A stretch of 64,000 nucleotides of DNA from Thiocapsa roseilacustris (GTDB lineage Bacteria; Pseudomonadota; Gammaproteobacteria; Chromatiales; Chromatiaceae), in the NCBI RefSeq assembly GCF_041903755.1, contig NZ_JBBWVE010000012.1, forward strand, positions 104,527-168,526, given 5' to 3'. Within the stretch, counting starts at the first letter, position 1. Every line of letters starts with the position of its first letter. The position numbers and the translations under genes were made by a program. The notes below the pieces were generated by a model. It searched no databases, was not told where the DNA came from, and saw only the letters and a program-made list of their open reading frames with translations. Below are positions 9,109 through 16,417 of this stretch, piece by piece.

Positions 9109-9936
9109 ATGACGAAGACACCGACCACCCTGCCCACCCTGTCCATCTTGCTCGCCTTGGTCGTTGCCAGTCCGAGCGGACCGATCCATGCCGACACCGC
9201 CGCTGCGCCGATCCAAACGACCGGCTCGGATCTCGGCAAAGAGCTGCGTTGGCGCGAGCAGATCGTCGACAGCCTGATGGACGGCGAGGCCGTCGATCTC
9301 ACGGCCGGCGAGGCGACCTTTCTCGGGCTTTATACCGAGGCCGAAGAGGACGCGGGCCAGGGTGCGATCATCGTGCACGGCATCGGCGTTCACCCCAACT
9401 GGCCACAGGTGGTCTATCCGCTGCGCACCGCTTTACCCCGGGACGGATGGAGCACCCTCGCCATTCAGATGCCGGTCCTGGCGAACGAGGCGACCGGGGC
9501 CGATTACGCGCCGCTCATCGCCGAAAGCGCCCCCCGCCTCGCTGCCGCCGTCGCCTATCTGAAGGCACATGGCGCCGAGCGCATCGTCATCGTCGCGCAC
9601 AGTCTCGGCGCCACCATGGTCAACGACGCCCTCGCCGCCCGTTCCGACGACGTCGATGCTTATGTGGCCATCGGCATGTCCAGCAGCGGACTTCAGGCCG
9701 GTCGCGACAACGTCGAATTGGTGCGCAGGATCACCATCCCGATGCTCGACCTGTTCGGCGAGAATGATCTGCCGGCGGTCATCTCGGGGGCCCGGGAACG
9801 CGCCGAGACCGCCGCTGCGAACCCCGGCTATCATCAGGTGCAGATCCCCGGCGCGGACCATTTCTTCGAGGGATATGAAGAGCCCTTGATCGAGACCGTC
9901 GTTCAGTGGCTGGACCAGACTGTGCCGACCCCGTAA
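9109..9936 (+). CDS. Exported DUF3530-type alpha/beta hydrolase
   Basis: A 275-residue protein. The ATG at 9109 is chosen because it has 'AGGAG' eight bases upstream and is followed by a signal peptide (Lys near the start, hydrophobic 'LSILLALVVASPSGPIHA', likely cleavage after ADT/A). The body shows an alpha/beta-hydrolase pattern: 'AIIVHGIGVHPNW' near the oxyanion region, nucleophile elbow 'VAHSLGAT', an acid in 'LFGENDLP' and a final His in 'PGADHFFEGY'. This order matches DUF3530 proteins of gammaproteobacteria, periplasmic hydrolases of unknown substrate. It stands alone, with ordinary high-GC codon use, and is probably a chromosomal gene rather than ICE cargo. Confidence 0.75.
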   Translation: MTKTPTTLPTLSILLALVVASPSGPIHADTAAAPIQTTGSDLGKELRWREQIVDSLMDGEAVDLTAGEATFLGLYTEAEEDAGQGAIIVHGIGVHPNWPQVVYPLRTALPRDGWSTLAIQMPVLANEATGADYAPLIAESAPRLAAAVAYLKAHGAERIVIVAHSLGATMVNDALAARSDDVDAYVAIGMSSSGLQAGRDNVELVRRITIPMLDLFGENDLPAVISGARERAETAAANPGYHQVQIPGADHFFEGYEEPLIETVVQWLDQTVPTP

Positions 9937-10118
9937 TGGCTGGGGACCGCCTCACGGGGCGACCGCGCAACGACGGCGACGCGGGCTTGGTGACGCGTCG
10001 ACGACGCCGACTCCGAGTGAAGGGGCGTGCCCGCCTGAGGCTCGAACCGCAGGCACAGGACGACAGGCGAACGCCGGTGATCGCCATGACCGGATCTACG
10101 GAGCGTCGGGGAAGCTGA

Positions 10119-10739
10119 TTACGTGGCAAACTCCTCCTCGTCTCCCTCCAACTCGCCCTCCTCGTCCAACACCACCACGGAAGTTGCTGCGGCATCCCCG
10201 GCGGCGATCTCCTCCTCCTTGCCTTGGCGGCGCGCGAAATCGCGGGCACGCGCTTCGATCTCGACGATGCGTCGACCGACTGAGAGGAGCTCGTTGCGCC
10301 AGGTGTAGACCGCATCGGCGCGTTGGCGGTTGCTGAGGAGGCCGCTGAGCCAGAGTGTGTCGATGCCGACGGTGAGCCGGTCGAGGGCCTGGATCAGATT
10401 GGCGTATTGGGAGAGCTGGGGCGAGGAGATGCGGAAAGTGACCCGGCTCGGGTTGGTGTAGCGCGGCACGGCGGCGATGCCGTTGGCGCTCTTCAAGACC
10501 TCCACGCGGGCGATCTCTTCGTCCAAGCGTTGTGCGAAGGCGCCGAGCAAGCCGTCGACCAGGCCCTCGACCTCTTCCATCTGTCGGGCATCGCCGATCG
10601 CGTGGAGCACCACGTCGATCCCGTAGAGGGCGCGCGCGACACGGATCAGGCTGCGGCCGACGACGCGGTGGGCATGTGCCGATTGCAGGGTGACGGGGAC
10701 GTGGAATTCGGGGCGGCTGTAACCTCTCGGGGCGGGCAT
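10119..10739 (-). CDS. AcaB-like ICE regulator (PFL_4669/TIGR03761-type)
   Basis: A 206-residue protein starting at 'MPAPRGYSRPEF'. The body includes 'YGIDVVLHAIGDARQMEEVE', 'YTNPSRVTFRISSPQ', 'LIQALDRLTVGIDTLWLSG' and an acidic tail. This pattern is that of the integrating conjugative element PFL_4669 family, which overlaps the AcaB-type regulators (DUF1845-like). In IncA/C plasmids AcaB promotes transfer gene expression together with AcaCD, and FlhC/FlhD-like genes are present here at 48990-49909, so the pair of regulators fits. The gene is read away from the recombination module. Its leader folds with the ribosome binding site in a helix (see 10746-10814). A longer frame continues upstream to 11303 but lacks the codon pattern. 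Confidence 0.7.
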   Translation of the reverse strand: MPAPRGYSRPEFHVPVTLQSAHAHRVVGRSLIRVARALYGIDVVLHAIGDARQMEEVEGLVDGLLGAFAQRLDEEIARVEVLKSANGIAAVPRYTNPSRVTFRISSPQLSQYANLIQALDRLTVGIDTLWLSGLLSNRQRADAVYTWRNELLSVGRRIVEIEARARDFARRQGKEEEIAAGDAAATSVVVLDEEGELEGDEEEFAT

Positions 10740-10814
10740 GGGGATGCTCTTTGCGGCTGTTCGGGGTCGCCAGCCTATTCCGACCCCGAGCGTGTTCGCA
10801 CCGGTGAAAAGAGC
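10740..10814 (-). promoter_or_regulatory. Structured leader of the AcaB-like gene
   Basis: On the minus strand 'GCTCTTT' (10808-10814) can pair with 'AAAGAGC' (10746-10752), the purine-rich segment just upstream of the ATG. Between them an 8-bp hairpin forms (10762-10769 with 10781-10788, cggggtcg/cgaccccg). The ribosome binding site would thus be closed in a helix. This differs in sequence from the leaders of the plus-strand module but uses the same principle. Inference from sequence complementarity only. Confidence 0.45.
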
Positions 10815-11300
10815 CCGGAAACGCTTGTTTTTCGACCAGGCGGCAGCCTTGCAATCGCCCTTCGCCTGCGCTGGAATAGGTGCGCGGTAGCTGGCCGCGG
10901 CTCCCTGCGAGCCGAAACGTCCGCCCGGACGTAACAGCCGAAACCACCTCCACCCAATCGCAAGCGGTCGCTGCGAAGGCAACCTGCCTTCAGGTGTCGT
11001 CGACAGTCCTCCACGTCGATCGCGCGCCCGTCTTCGTCGAACGTTCCGCAACGCACCGACCTTACCCCGAGGATCGACGCCGCGCCCTGTCGCTGCGTGC
11101 GTGTGCACGCCCTCGTCCGAACCCCATCGATTCCCCTGTCCCCTGCGCTGCGACCGCGTCCGTGACCCGCACGGTCCGCAGCGGACAGGCGATTCACGCG
11201 TCATCCGTTCGGTTCTCCCTGCACGAGACCGACCGACGGGGCCGCTGACCCCGGGCGTTTGCCCGAATACAGCCGAAACCAGCCGCCGGCCCTGCCGGCT
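10815..11300. other. Divergent intergenic region between AcaB-like gene and bet
   Basis: About 490 bases without a supported gene on either strand. It must carry the promoters of both the AcaB-like gene and the recombination module. No clear sigma-70 elements were found by eye; the region is GC-rich with many short inverted repeats. Confidence 0.35.
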
Positions 11301-11379
11301 CACCCGTCCCGGGGAGACTGCCGCTCCCCGGGGGCGAGGTGCGTCTCCTCGGGTTCACCCACCCGATGGAGACCATACC
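11301..11379 (+). promoter_or_regulatory. Structured 5' leader of bet (repeat family copy 1)
   Basis: Hairpin 1 is a 9-bp stem, cccggggag (11308-11316) with ctccccggg (11324-11332). Downstream, 'GTCTCC' (11343-11348) is complementary to the ribosome binding site 'GGAGAC' (11368-11373), with a further GGT/ACC pairing outside it. The CGAGG/CCTCG stem (11335-11339 with 11347-11351) would compete with this. The leader ends 'cacccacccgatggagacc' before the ATG, as in the CobS-like gene's leader. Confidence 0.65.
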
Positions 11380-12414
11380 ATGGCCACGCGCCGCAGCAGC
11401 ACGACCCCAGCCCTGACCAGCTCGCTCGTCCCCAGCCGCCTCCCGGTCGCCCCGAGCGTCCTCGCCGAGATCGGCCTGGACGCCGGGACCTGGGCGGTGC
11501 TTGCCGACTCGATCTTCCCCAACGCCAAGACACCCGAGGGCGTGATCCTCGCGGTGCGCTATTGCCAGGCGCGCGGCCTGGACGTGATGAAACGCCCGGT
11601 GCACGTCGTCTCCATGTGGTCGACCGCGCTCGGACGTTACGTCGAAACGGTTTGGCCCGGCATCGCCGAGGTCCAGATCACGGCGGCGCGCACCGGCCTG
11701 TGGGCCGGGCTCGACTCGCCGCGATTCGGACCGGAGCTGACCAAGACCTTCACCGGGACGGTCAAGCGCGACGACAAATGGACCGAGGTCGCCGTCACCG
11801 TGACCTTCCCCGAGTGGGCCGAGACGACGGTCTATCGAATGGTCAACGGGGTGCGCTGCCCCTTCTCCGAGATGGTCTTCTGGGAGGAGACCTATGCCCG
11901 ACAGGGCCGTGCGGAGGTGCCGAACGAGATGTGGCAGAAGCGTCCGAAGGGACAGCTTCTCAAATGCGCCAAAGCGGCGAGCCTGCGGGCGGCCTTTCCC
12001 GAGGAAGCCGGCTACACCGCCGAGGAGATGGAAGGCAAGGCCATCGAAGGGCATGCCCCCGTCGACGCCGCCGTGATCGAGGGCGAGATCGTCACCGCGC
12101 AACCGACCACGAAGGAGCCGAGCGACACGGCCACCCCGAGTCCGGTCGACCAGACCTCCGTCTCCGAAACCGCCCCGGCGGATCCCGCACAGCGGGATGC
12201 CGTCATCGACGCGCAGGTGGCCAAGCAGGTCGCCACGCTCGTGGAGCGGGCCTGTAAGGTCGGCGCCTGGGGTCAGGCCGAGGACTATGCCCGCGCCCGC
12301 TTCAACGGGGCGCATCTGGCCTACGCCCTCGCCGAGTTGGAGCAGGCGGCCGCGCTGTCGGTCGTCACGAGGAAAGCCAAGACCGCCGAGGCGCCCGTCG
12401 CCGAAGCCGCCTAG
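11380..12414 (+). CDS. bet: Bet/RecT-family single-strand annealing protein
   Basis: A 344-residue protein, started at the ATG immediately after the conserved leader and its 'GGAGACC' ribosome binding site. The central part reads 'IFPNAKTPEGVILAVRYCQ', 'ARGLDVMKRPVHVVSMW', 'ETVWPGIAEVQITAARTGLW' and 'RPKGQLLKCAKAASLRAAFP', the pattern of phage recombination protein Bet. Bet proteins anneal complementary single strands and work with a 5'-3' exonuclease, here encoded by the next gene. The C-terminal third is longer than in lambda Bet, with a low-complexity acidic/Thr-rich linker (about residues 235-280). SXT/R391 and IncA/C elements carry the same bet-exo pair, used to make element hybrids. Confidence 0.85.
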   Translation: MATRRSSTTPALTSSLVPSRLPVAPSVLAEIGLDAGTWAVLADSIFPNAKTPEGVILAVRYCQARGLDVMKRPVHVVSMWSTALGRYVETVWPGIAEVQITAARTGLWAGLDSPRFGPELTKTFTGTVKRDDKWTEVAVTVTFPEWAETTVYRMVNGVRCPFSEMVFWEETYARQGRAEVPNEMWQKRPKGQLLKCAKAASLRAAFPEEAGYTAEEMEGKAIEGHAPVDAAVIEGEIVTAQPTTKEPSDTATPSPVDQTSVSETAPADPAQRDAVIDAQVAKQVATLVERACKVGAWGQAEDYARARFNGAHLAYALAELEQAAALSVVTRKAKTAEAPVAEAA

Positions 12415-12458
12415 CTCCCATGACCGCCACGGACGGCGGTCATTCGATTCCGATCATC

Positions 12459-12519
12459 CACCCCCCGGGGCACGCGCTGCCCCTCGGGGACGGTGCCCCG
12501 TTTTATTCCGGAGCACCCC
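12459..12519 (+). promoter_or_regulatory. Structured 5' leader of the exonuclease gene (repeat family copy 2)
   Basis: Begins with the shared 'atccaccc'. Hairpin 1 pairs ggggca (12467-12472) with tgcccc (12478-12483). Then 'GGTGCcCCG' (12492-12500) pairs with 'CGGaGCACC' (12509-12517), eight base pairs around one C-A mismatch, and covers the ribosome binding site before ATG 12520. Confidence 0.65.
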
Positions 12520-13536
12520 ATGCACGTCATCGACATCACCCAACGCACCCCCGACTGGCACGCCTGGCGTAACGCCGGGGTCTCGGCCTCCGATGCCGCG
12601 GCCGTTCTCGGCGTCTCGCCGTACAAGACGCCGTGGCGGCTGTGGGCGGAGAAGATCGGGATGCTGTTGCCCGAAGACCTGAGCGGCAATCCGATCGTAC
12701 GCCGCGGCAACGCGCTCGAAGACACCGCCCGTCGGGGCTTCGAGGAACGCCACGACACCTTGCTGCTGCCGCTCTGCGGCGAGTCCGACACCCATCCCGT
12801 CATCCGCGCGTCCTTCGACGGTCTGGACAATGACGGAATCCCGGTCGAGCTCAAGGTGCCGCACGAGAGCACCTATCTGCAGGTCCTCGAGCACGGGGTC
12901 GCCTCGGAGGCCTACCGCCTCTATTGGCATCAGGTCCAGTGTCAGATCCATGTCGCCGACGCCGCCGAAGGCTGGCTGGTGTTTCATCGGGCGCCGGGCA
13001 TCGCGGTCGACTTTCGCATCCCGCGCGACGAGACCTTCATCCGGGACACCTTGGTGCCGCGCTGCCTGGAGTTTCGGGCGCGCGTGGAGAAGAAGCAGGA
13101 GCCCGAACGCGATCCCGAGCGGGATCTCTACACCCCGTCCGGCACGGACCTCGAGACCTGGACCCGGCTGTCCGGGGAGTACCGCACGCTCGCCGCCGAG
13201 AAGGCCAAGCTCGACGCCGCGCTCAAGACCCTGAAGTCGGGTCTGGACGGCATCGAGTCGCAACTGTTCGCCTTGCTGGGCGACTTCGCGATGGGCGAGA
13301 GCGCCGGGCTGCGGGTCCTGCGCTACGCCGTAGCCGGAGCGATCGACTACAAGGCCGCCCTTGCGGACGTTGCGCCCGATGTCGATCCGCTGCGTCTGGA
13401 GCGCTATCGCCGCGCGCCGTCCGACCGGGTCAAGATCACGACCCTGAAGGATGGCACGGCAAGCGTTGCGTTCGACGCGGCCGCGCTCGACGCGATGCAG
13501 GATCCCGCGGAGACGGAGCACGGCTTCTACTTCTGA
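12520..13536 (+). CDS. YqaJ-type (lambda exonuclease-like) recombinase nuclease
   Basis: A 338-residue protein. The N-terminus 'RTPDWHAWRNAGVSASDAA' and 'LGVSPYKTPWRLWAEKIG' is typical of YqaJ viral recombinases, where the substrate-binding arch begins. The metal-binding core is 'SFDGLDNDGIPVELKVPHES': the Asp and the Glu-x-Lys of the PD-(D/E)XK fold, matching Asp/Glu/Lys of lambda exonuclease. 'WHQVQCQIHVADA' follows as in the family. It resects DNA 5' to 3' and loads Bet, encoded just upstream. The protein extends past the nuclease domain with a coiled-coil-like segment (about residues 205-260) and ends in 'EHGFYF', a tail shared with two other proteins of this module. Start ATG 12520 follows the conserved leader. 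Confidence 0.85.
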   Translation: MHVIDITQRTPDWHAWRNAGVSASDAAAVLGVSPYKTPWRLWAEKIGMLLPEDLSGNPIVRRGNALEDTARRGFEERHDTLLLPLCGESDTHPVIRASFDGLDNDGIPVELKVPHESTYLQVLEHGVASEAYRLYWHQVQCQIHVADAAEGWLVFHRAPGIAVDFRIPRDETFIRDTLVPRCLEFRARVEKKQEPERDPERDLYTPSGTDLETWTRLSGEYRTLAAEKAKLDAALKTLKSGLDGIESQLFALLGDFAMGESAGLRVLRYAVAGAIDYKAALADVAPDVDPLRLERYRRAPSDRVKITTLKDGTASVAFDAAALDAMQDPAETEHGFYF

Positions 13537-13760
13537 CCACGCGGATCCAGGCCCATGGACGGGCCTGCGATTCGCGTACGCCATCCGATCCCGCAGTCCA
13601 AGACACCCCGGCCCCGGCCGGCGGCTGTCCCGTCCCGACCGACAAAACCGCGGTCTCGATCGGACAACCGAATGACGTGATGTCCCTGCCGGACATGACG
13701 ACTCCGCGAGCTGAACGGGCCGACTCTCGGCGACACAGCCAACCCCAGTCCTCTGCAACC
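13537..13760. other. Gap between exonuclease gene and next leader
   Basis: About 220 bases with no gene-like frame that differs from shadow patterns. It may hold an internal promoter, but nothing specific can be pointed to. Confidence 0.3.
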
Positions 13761-13841
13761 CAAGCCCCCCGGGGAGACCTGCGCTCCCCCCACGGGAGGC
13801 GTGCGTCTCCTCGGGATCACCCACCCGATGGAGACCACACC
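13761..13841 (+). promoter_or_regulatory. Structured 5' leader of the CobS-like gene (repeat family copy 3)
   Basis: Hairpin 1 pairs ggggag (13771-13776) with ctcccc (13784-13789). 'GTGcGTCTCC' (13801-13810) pairs with 'GGAGACCAC' (13830-13838) across the ribosome binding site. The 3' part 'cacccacccgatggagacca' is nearly identical to the bet leader. Confidence 0.65.
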
Positions 13842-14795
13842 ATGACCGCCAGCCAACGTTTCGATGTCGCGACCACCTTCAACGTCAAGGCCCGTCCGGG
13901 TCTGGAAGTGATCGGTTTCGCCGACGACACCCACCCGCACATCCCGGTGCGCAAGCCCTACGTCTTCAGACCCGAGCTGCTGCGCGACGTGCTGGCCTTC
14001 CTGCACGATGCCGGCGGCGACGGCCTGTTCCTGACCGGACCGACCGGATCGGGCAAGACCAGCCTGATCCTGCAGATCGCCGCCCGGCTCGCCTGGCCGG
14101 TGCAGTCGGTCACCTGCCACGGGCGCATGGAGCTGGCGGCCCTGGTCGGCCAATTCGTGTTGGTGGAGGGCAGCACCCGTTTCGTCCACGGACCCCTGTC
14201 CACGGCGGCGCGCGACGGGCACCTCCTGGTGCTCAACGAAACCGACCTGATGGACCCGGCCGAGCTGGCGGGTCTGAACGACATCCTCGAGGGCCATCCG
14301 CTGGTGATTGCGGAGAACGGCGGGGAGGTGATCCGGCCCCATCCGAAGTTCCGGGTCGTCGCGACCGGCAACACCGCCGGTGCCGGCGACCGCTCGGGAC
14401 TCTCCCAAGGGGTGCTGCGACAGAACCTCGCCTTCATGGACCGTTTCCGGGTGGTGCAGGTCGGCTATCCGGAGCCCGAGACGGAGCAGGATCTGATCGC
14501 CGCGGCGGTCCCGAAGCTGCCCGCGGAGATCATCGCGAAGATGATCCTCGTGGCCGAGGAGGTACGGCGCCTGTTCCTGGGCGCCGGGACGGAATCCGGG
14601 GAGCTGACCGTGACCATGAGCACCCGGACCCTGGTGCGCTGGGCCACGCTGAGTCTGGCGTTCAAAGGCGCTCCGAACGTCTTCGAGTATGCCCTGCAGC
14701 AGTCCTTGACCGCCCGCGCGGAGCCGGAGCAGCGCGAGGCGATCCACCGGATCGCCGCCGATGTCTTCGGCGACTACTGGGGTGCGAAACCGTGA
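13842..14795 (+). CDS. CobS/MoxR-type AAA+ ATPase
   Basis: A 317-residue AAA+ protein. Walker A 'LTGPTGSGKTSL' is near residue 65; Walker B is 'GHLLVLNETDLMDP', followed by sensor 1 'FRVVATGNTAGAGD' and the 'MDRFRVVQVGYPE' arginine-finger region. This is the CbbQ/NirQ/CobS class of MoxR ATPases, which form rings that work with VWA-domain partners. The VWA partner here is the CobT-like protein at 16418. SXT/R391 and IncA/C elements carry a CobS-like gene in the same position after bet and exo, with no role in cobalamin synthesis shown. The Asp of Walker B appears as Asn-Glu ('LNETD'), so hydrolysis would rest on the Glu and the following Asp. The start follows a conserved leader. Confidence 0.8.
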   Translation: MTASQRFDVATTFNVKARPGLEVIGFADDTHPHIPVRKPYVFRPELLRDVLAFLHDAGGDGLFLTGPTGSGKTSLILQIAARLAWPVQSVTCHGRMELAALVGQFVLVEGSTRFVHGPLSTAARDGHLLVLNETDLMDPAELAGLNDILEGHPLVIAENGGEVIRPHPKFRVVATGNTAGAGDRSGLSQGVLRQNLAFMDRFRVVQVGYPEPETEQDLIAAAVPKLPAEIIAKMILVAEEVRRLFLGAGTESGELTVTMSTRTLVRWATLSLAFKGAPNVFEYALQQSLTARAEPEQREAIHRIAADVFGDYWGAKP

Positions 14796-15154
14796 GCCCG
14801 CTGTTTCGGCTCTATCGCTACGACCACGGCGACGGGACCGCCAAGGAATGGGCCTACGCCGATCTCGGCAACGGGACGGCGCAGATCCGTTGGGGACCGG
14901 CCGGTCGTCTGCGGCAAACCCAATCCAAGCCGTTGCCGATCGCCCTCGAGCGGGCACGCGAGAAGACGCTCAAAGGCTACGTCGCCGTCGGCCGGGCGGA
15001 CATCGATGCGACCGGGGCTGTCGTGCTCCTGTCTCGGGACGGTCCGGATCAGCGGGTGACTCCCGGCGGACCCGCAACGCCCAAGCTCGACCCCAAGCCA
15101 GCCCGCGACATCGCCGCCCTCTTGGGCGCAGATGACGGCGGGTTTTACTTCTAA
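14792..15154 (+). CDS. Small WGR-like protein with GFYF tail
   Basis: A 120-residue protein with a GTG start that overlaps the stop of the ATPase gene by four bases, so the two are translationally coupled and it lacks its own leader. Residues 4-50 ('FRLYRYDHGDGTAKEWAYAD', then 'IRWGPAGRLRQTQSKP') resemble a WGR domain, a nucleic-acid-associated fold known from DNA repair and MolR-like proteins; the family's W-G-x-x-G-R signature is present as WGPAGR. A Pro-rich linker leads to an acidic C-terminus 'LGADDGGFYF'. The terminal GFYF is shared with the exonuclease (GFYF) and nearly with the DUF3150 protein (GFFF). Possible role: an adaptor between the ATPase and DNA. Assignment to WGR is moderate. 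Confidence 0.65.
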   Translation: MSPLFRLYRYDHGDGTAKEWAYADLGNGTAQIRWGPAGRLRQTQSKPLPIALERAREKTLKGYVAVGRADIDATGAVVLLSRDGPDQRVTPGGPATPKLDPKPARDIAALLGADDGGFYF

Positions 15155-15157
15155 ACC

Positions 15158-15238
15158 ATCTCGACACACGGCCGACCGCGGCGCACGTCTTCGCCGCGAG
15201 GCGATCGCGTGCGTCCCGGTTCGCCCGGGAGCCCACCG
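15158..15238 (+). promoter_or_regulatory. Structured 5' leader of the DUF3150 gene (repeat family, divergent copy 4)
   Basis: gcggcg (about 15178-15183) can pair with cgccgc (15192-15197) as hairpin 1. A second hairpin, tcccgg (15214-15219) with ccggga (15225-15230) and a ttcgc loop, includes the ribosome binding site 'GGGAG' before ATG 15239. The sequence is diverged from the other copies, but the layout is the same. Confidence 0.5.
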
Positions 15239-16303
15239 ATGCACACGATCACCCACGTCACCGACCGGATCACTCTGGTCATGTTGAACGTCGCCATCTG
15301 GTCCGGACGCAAGAAACTGCGCGCCGAGGACCTGAAGCTCGGCACCGAAGTCCCGCCCGAGGAGCTGGTCTCCTTGGGATCGAAACGGGTCTGCGACCCC
15401 GAGCCGCTCAAGATCTTTCACCGCATCAAGAAGGGTGCGGAGCGCACCTGCCTGCAGGTCGGAACCCGCTTTCTCGGCGGGTTTGCCGTACCGCATGCCC
15501 GTGCCGAGTCGATCGCCGAGAAATTGGCGGTGCTGAAGGTCGAGTTCGACGCCGAAACACAGTCCTTCCTGGCCGGTTACGACCGGGCGTTGGAGGAGTG
15601 GATCTCCAATCTGCCCGCCTGGGAGGAACCGATCCGTCGGGCGATCGAGCCGGCGGAGATCGTCGGCACGCGTCTGCGTTTCGGCTACCAGATCGTGCGG
15701 ATCGCCCCGGCGGAGCAACCGGGGACGCTGGAGGAGGAGGTCCACGGGCTCGGCGACGGCATCTTCGCCGAAGTCGAGCAGATGGCCCGCGAGCTCGAAG
15801 GCAGCTTCGAGGGCAAGGAGAAGCTGCATCGCCGTGCGCTCGGCACCTTCCGGCGCATCCGCGAGAAGCTCGCCTGCCTGTCCTTCGTGGACCGGCGCAT
15901 CCATCCGGTGGTGGACACCCTCGATGACTGGTTCGCCCGCCTGCCGGACGGCCCGATCGAAGGCCCGATCTTCAACGAAGGCATGGGGCTCGCACTGCTC
16001 CTCGCGGATGCCAAGCGCATGGCGCGCCACGGGGCGGGCCAGTGGGCGGTGCAGCAGGACGGCGAGCCGAACGACAGCGACATGGCATCGGACGCCACGC
16101 CGACCGAGGTCACGCCGTTGCCGCTCGCCGTGCAGTCCGCGATGGACTTCGAGGCCGAGATGGACGCCTTGTTCGGCGATGTGCCGATTGAGGCCGAGAC
16201 AGGCTCCGAAGCGCGGCTCAACCAGCCGGACAACCCGCCGGAGCCCGCGTTCTCCAGGCCCGTCGAGGAGACGGTCGCGGACGTCGAGGGCTTCTTCTTC
16301 TGA
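15239..16303 (+). CDS. DUF3150-type protein
   Basis: A 354-residue protein of the DUF3150 kind, often found beside CobS-like ATPases and CobT-like VWA proteins in ICEs and plasmids; its biochemical role is not known. The ATG at 15239 is taken because it follows the structured leader; an in-frame ATG at 15209 lies inside that leader. The sequence is helical: 'KIFHRIKKGAERTCLQVGTR' region, 'FLAGYDRALEEWISNLPAWE', and a long amphipathic stretch around 'IFAEVEQMARELEGSFEGKE' that may form a coiled coil. The last 80 residues are acidic and low in complexity, ending 'DVEGFFF'. Placement between the ATPase pair and the VWA gene suggests it belongs to the same complex. Confidence 0.75.
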   Translation: MHTITHVTDRITLVMLNVAIWSGRKKLRAEDLKLGTEVPPEELVSLGSKRVCDPEPLKIFHRIKKGAERTCLQVGTRFLGGFAVPHARAESIAEKLAVLKVEFDAETQSFLAGYDRALEEWISNLPAWEEPIRRAIEPAEIVGTRLRFGYQIVRIAPAEQPGTLEEEVHGLGDGIFAEVEQMARELEGSFEGKEKLHRRALGTFRRIREKLACLSFVDRRIHPVVDTLDDWFARLPDGPIEGPIFNEGMGLALLLADAKRMARHGAGQWAVQQDGEPNDSDMASDATPTEVTPLPLAVQSAMDFEAEMDALFGDVPIEAETGSEARLNQPDNPPEPAFSRPVEETVADVEGFFF

Positions 16304-16320
16304 ACCGACCCTGAACCCGA

Positions 16321-16340
16321 GCCGGCGCATCCGCGCCGGC
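16321..16340 (+). repeat. Perfect inverted repeat after the DUF3150 gene
   Basis: gccggcgc (16321-16328) and gcgccggc (16333-16340) form an 8-bp stem with a 4-base loop, 18 bases after the stop at 16303. It lacks a following run of T, so it is at best a weak or attenuating terminator or an RNA end-protecting hairpin. Confidence 0.5.
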
Positions 16341-16349
16341 TTCCCATCA

Positions 16350-16417
16350 ATCCACCCGACCGGGGTACACCGACCCCGCCGGGGTGGTGTGCCCCTTCTT
16401 TCACTCAGGAGCACACC
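16350..16417 (+). promoter_or_regulatory. Structured 5' leader of the VWA gene (repeat family copy 5)
   Basis: Begins 'atccaccc'; hairpin 1 pairs ggggt with acccc (about 16363-16376). 'GGTGTGCcCC' (16386-16395) pairs with 'GGaGCACACC' (16408-16417): nine base pairs around the same C-A mismatch as in the exonuclease leader, enclosing the ribosome binding site immediately before ATG 16418. Confidence 0.7.
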
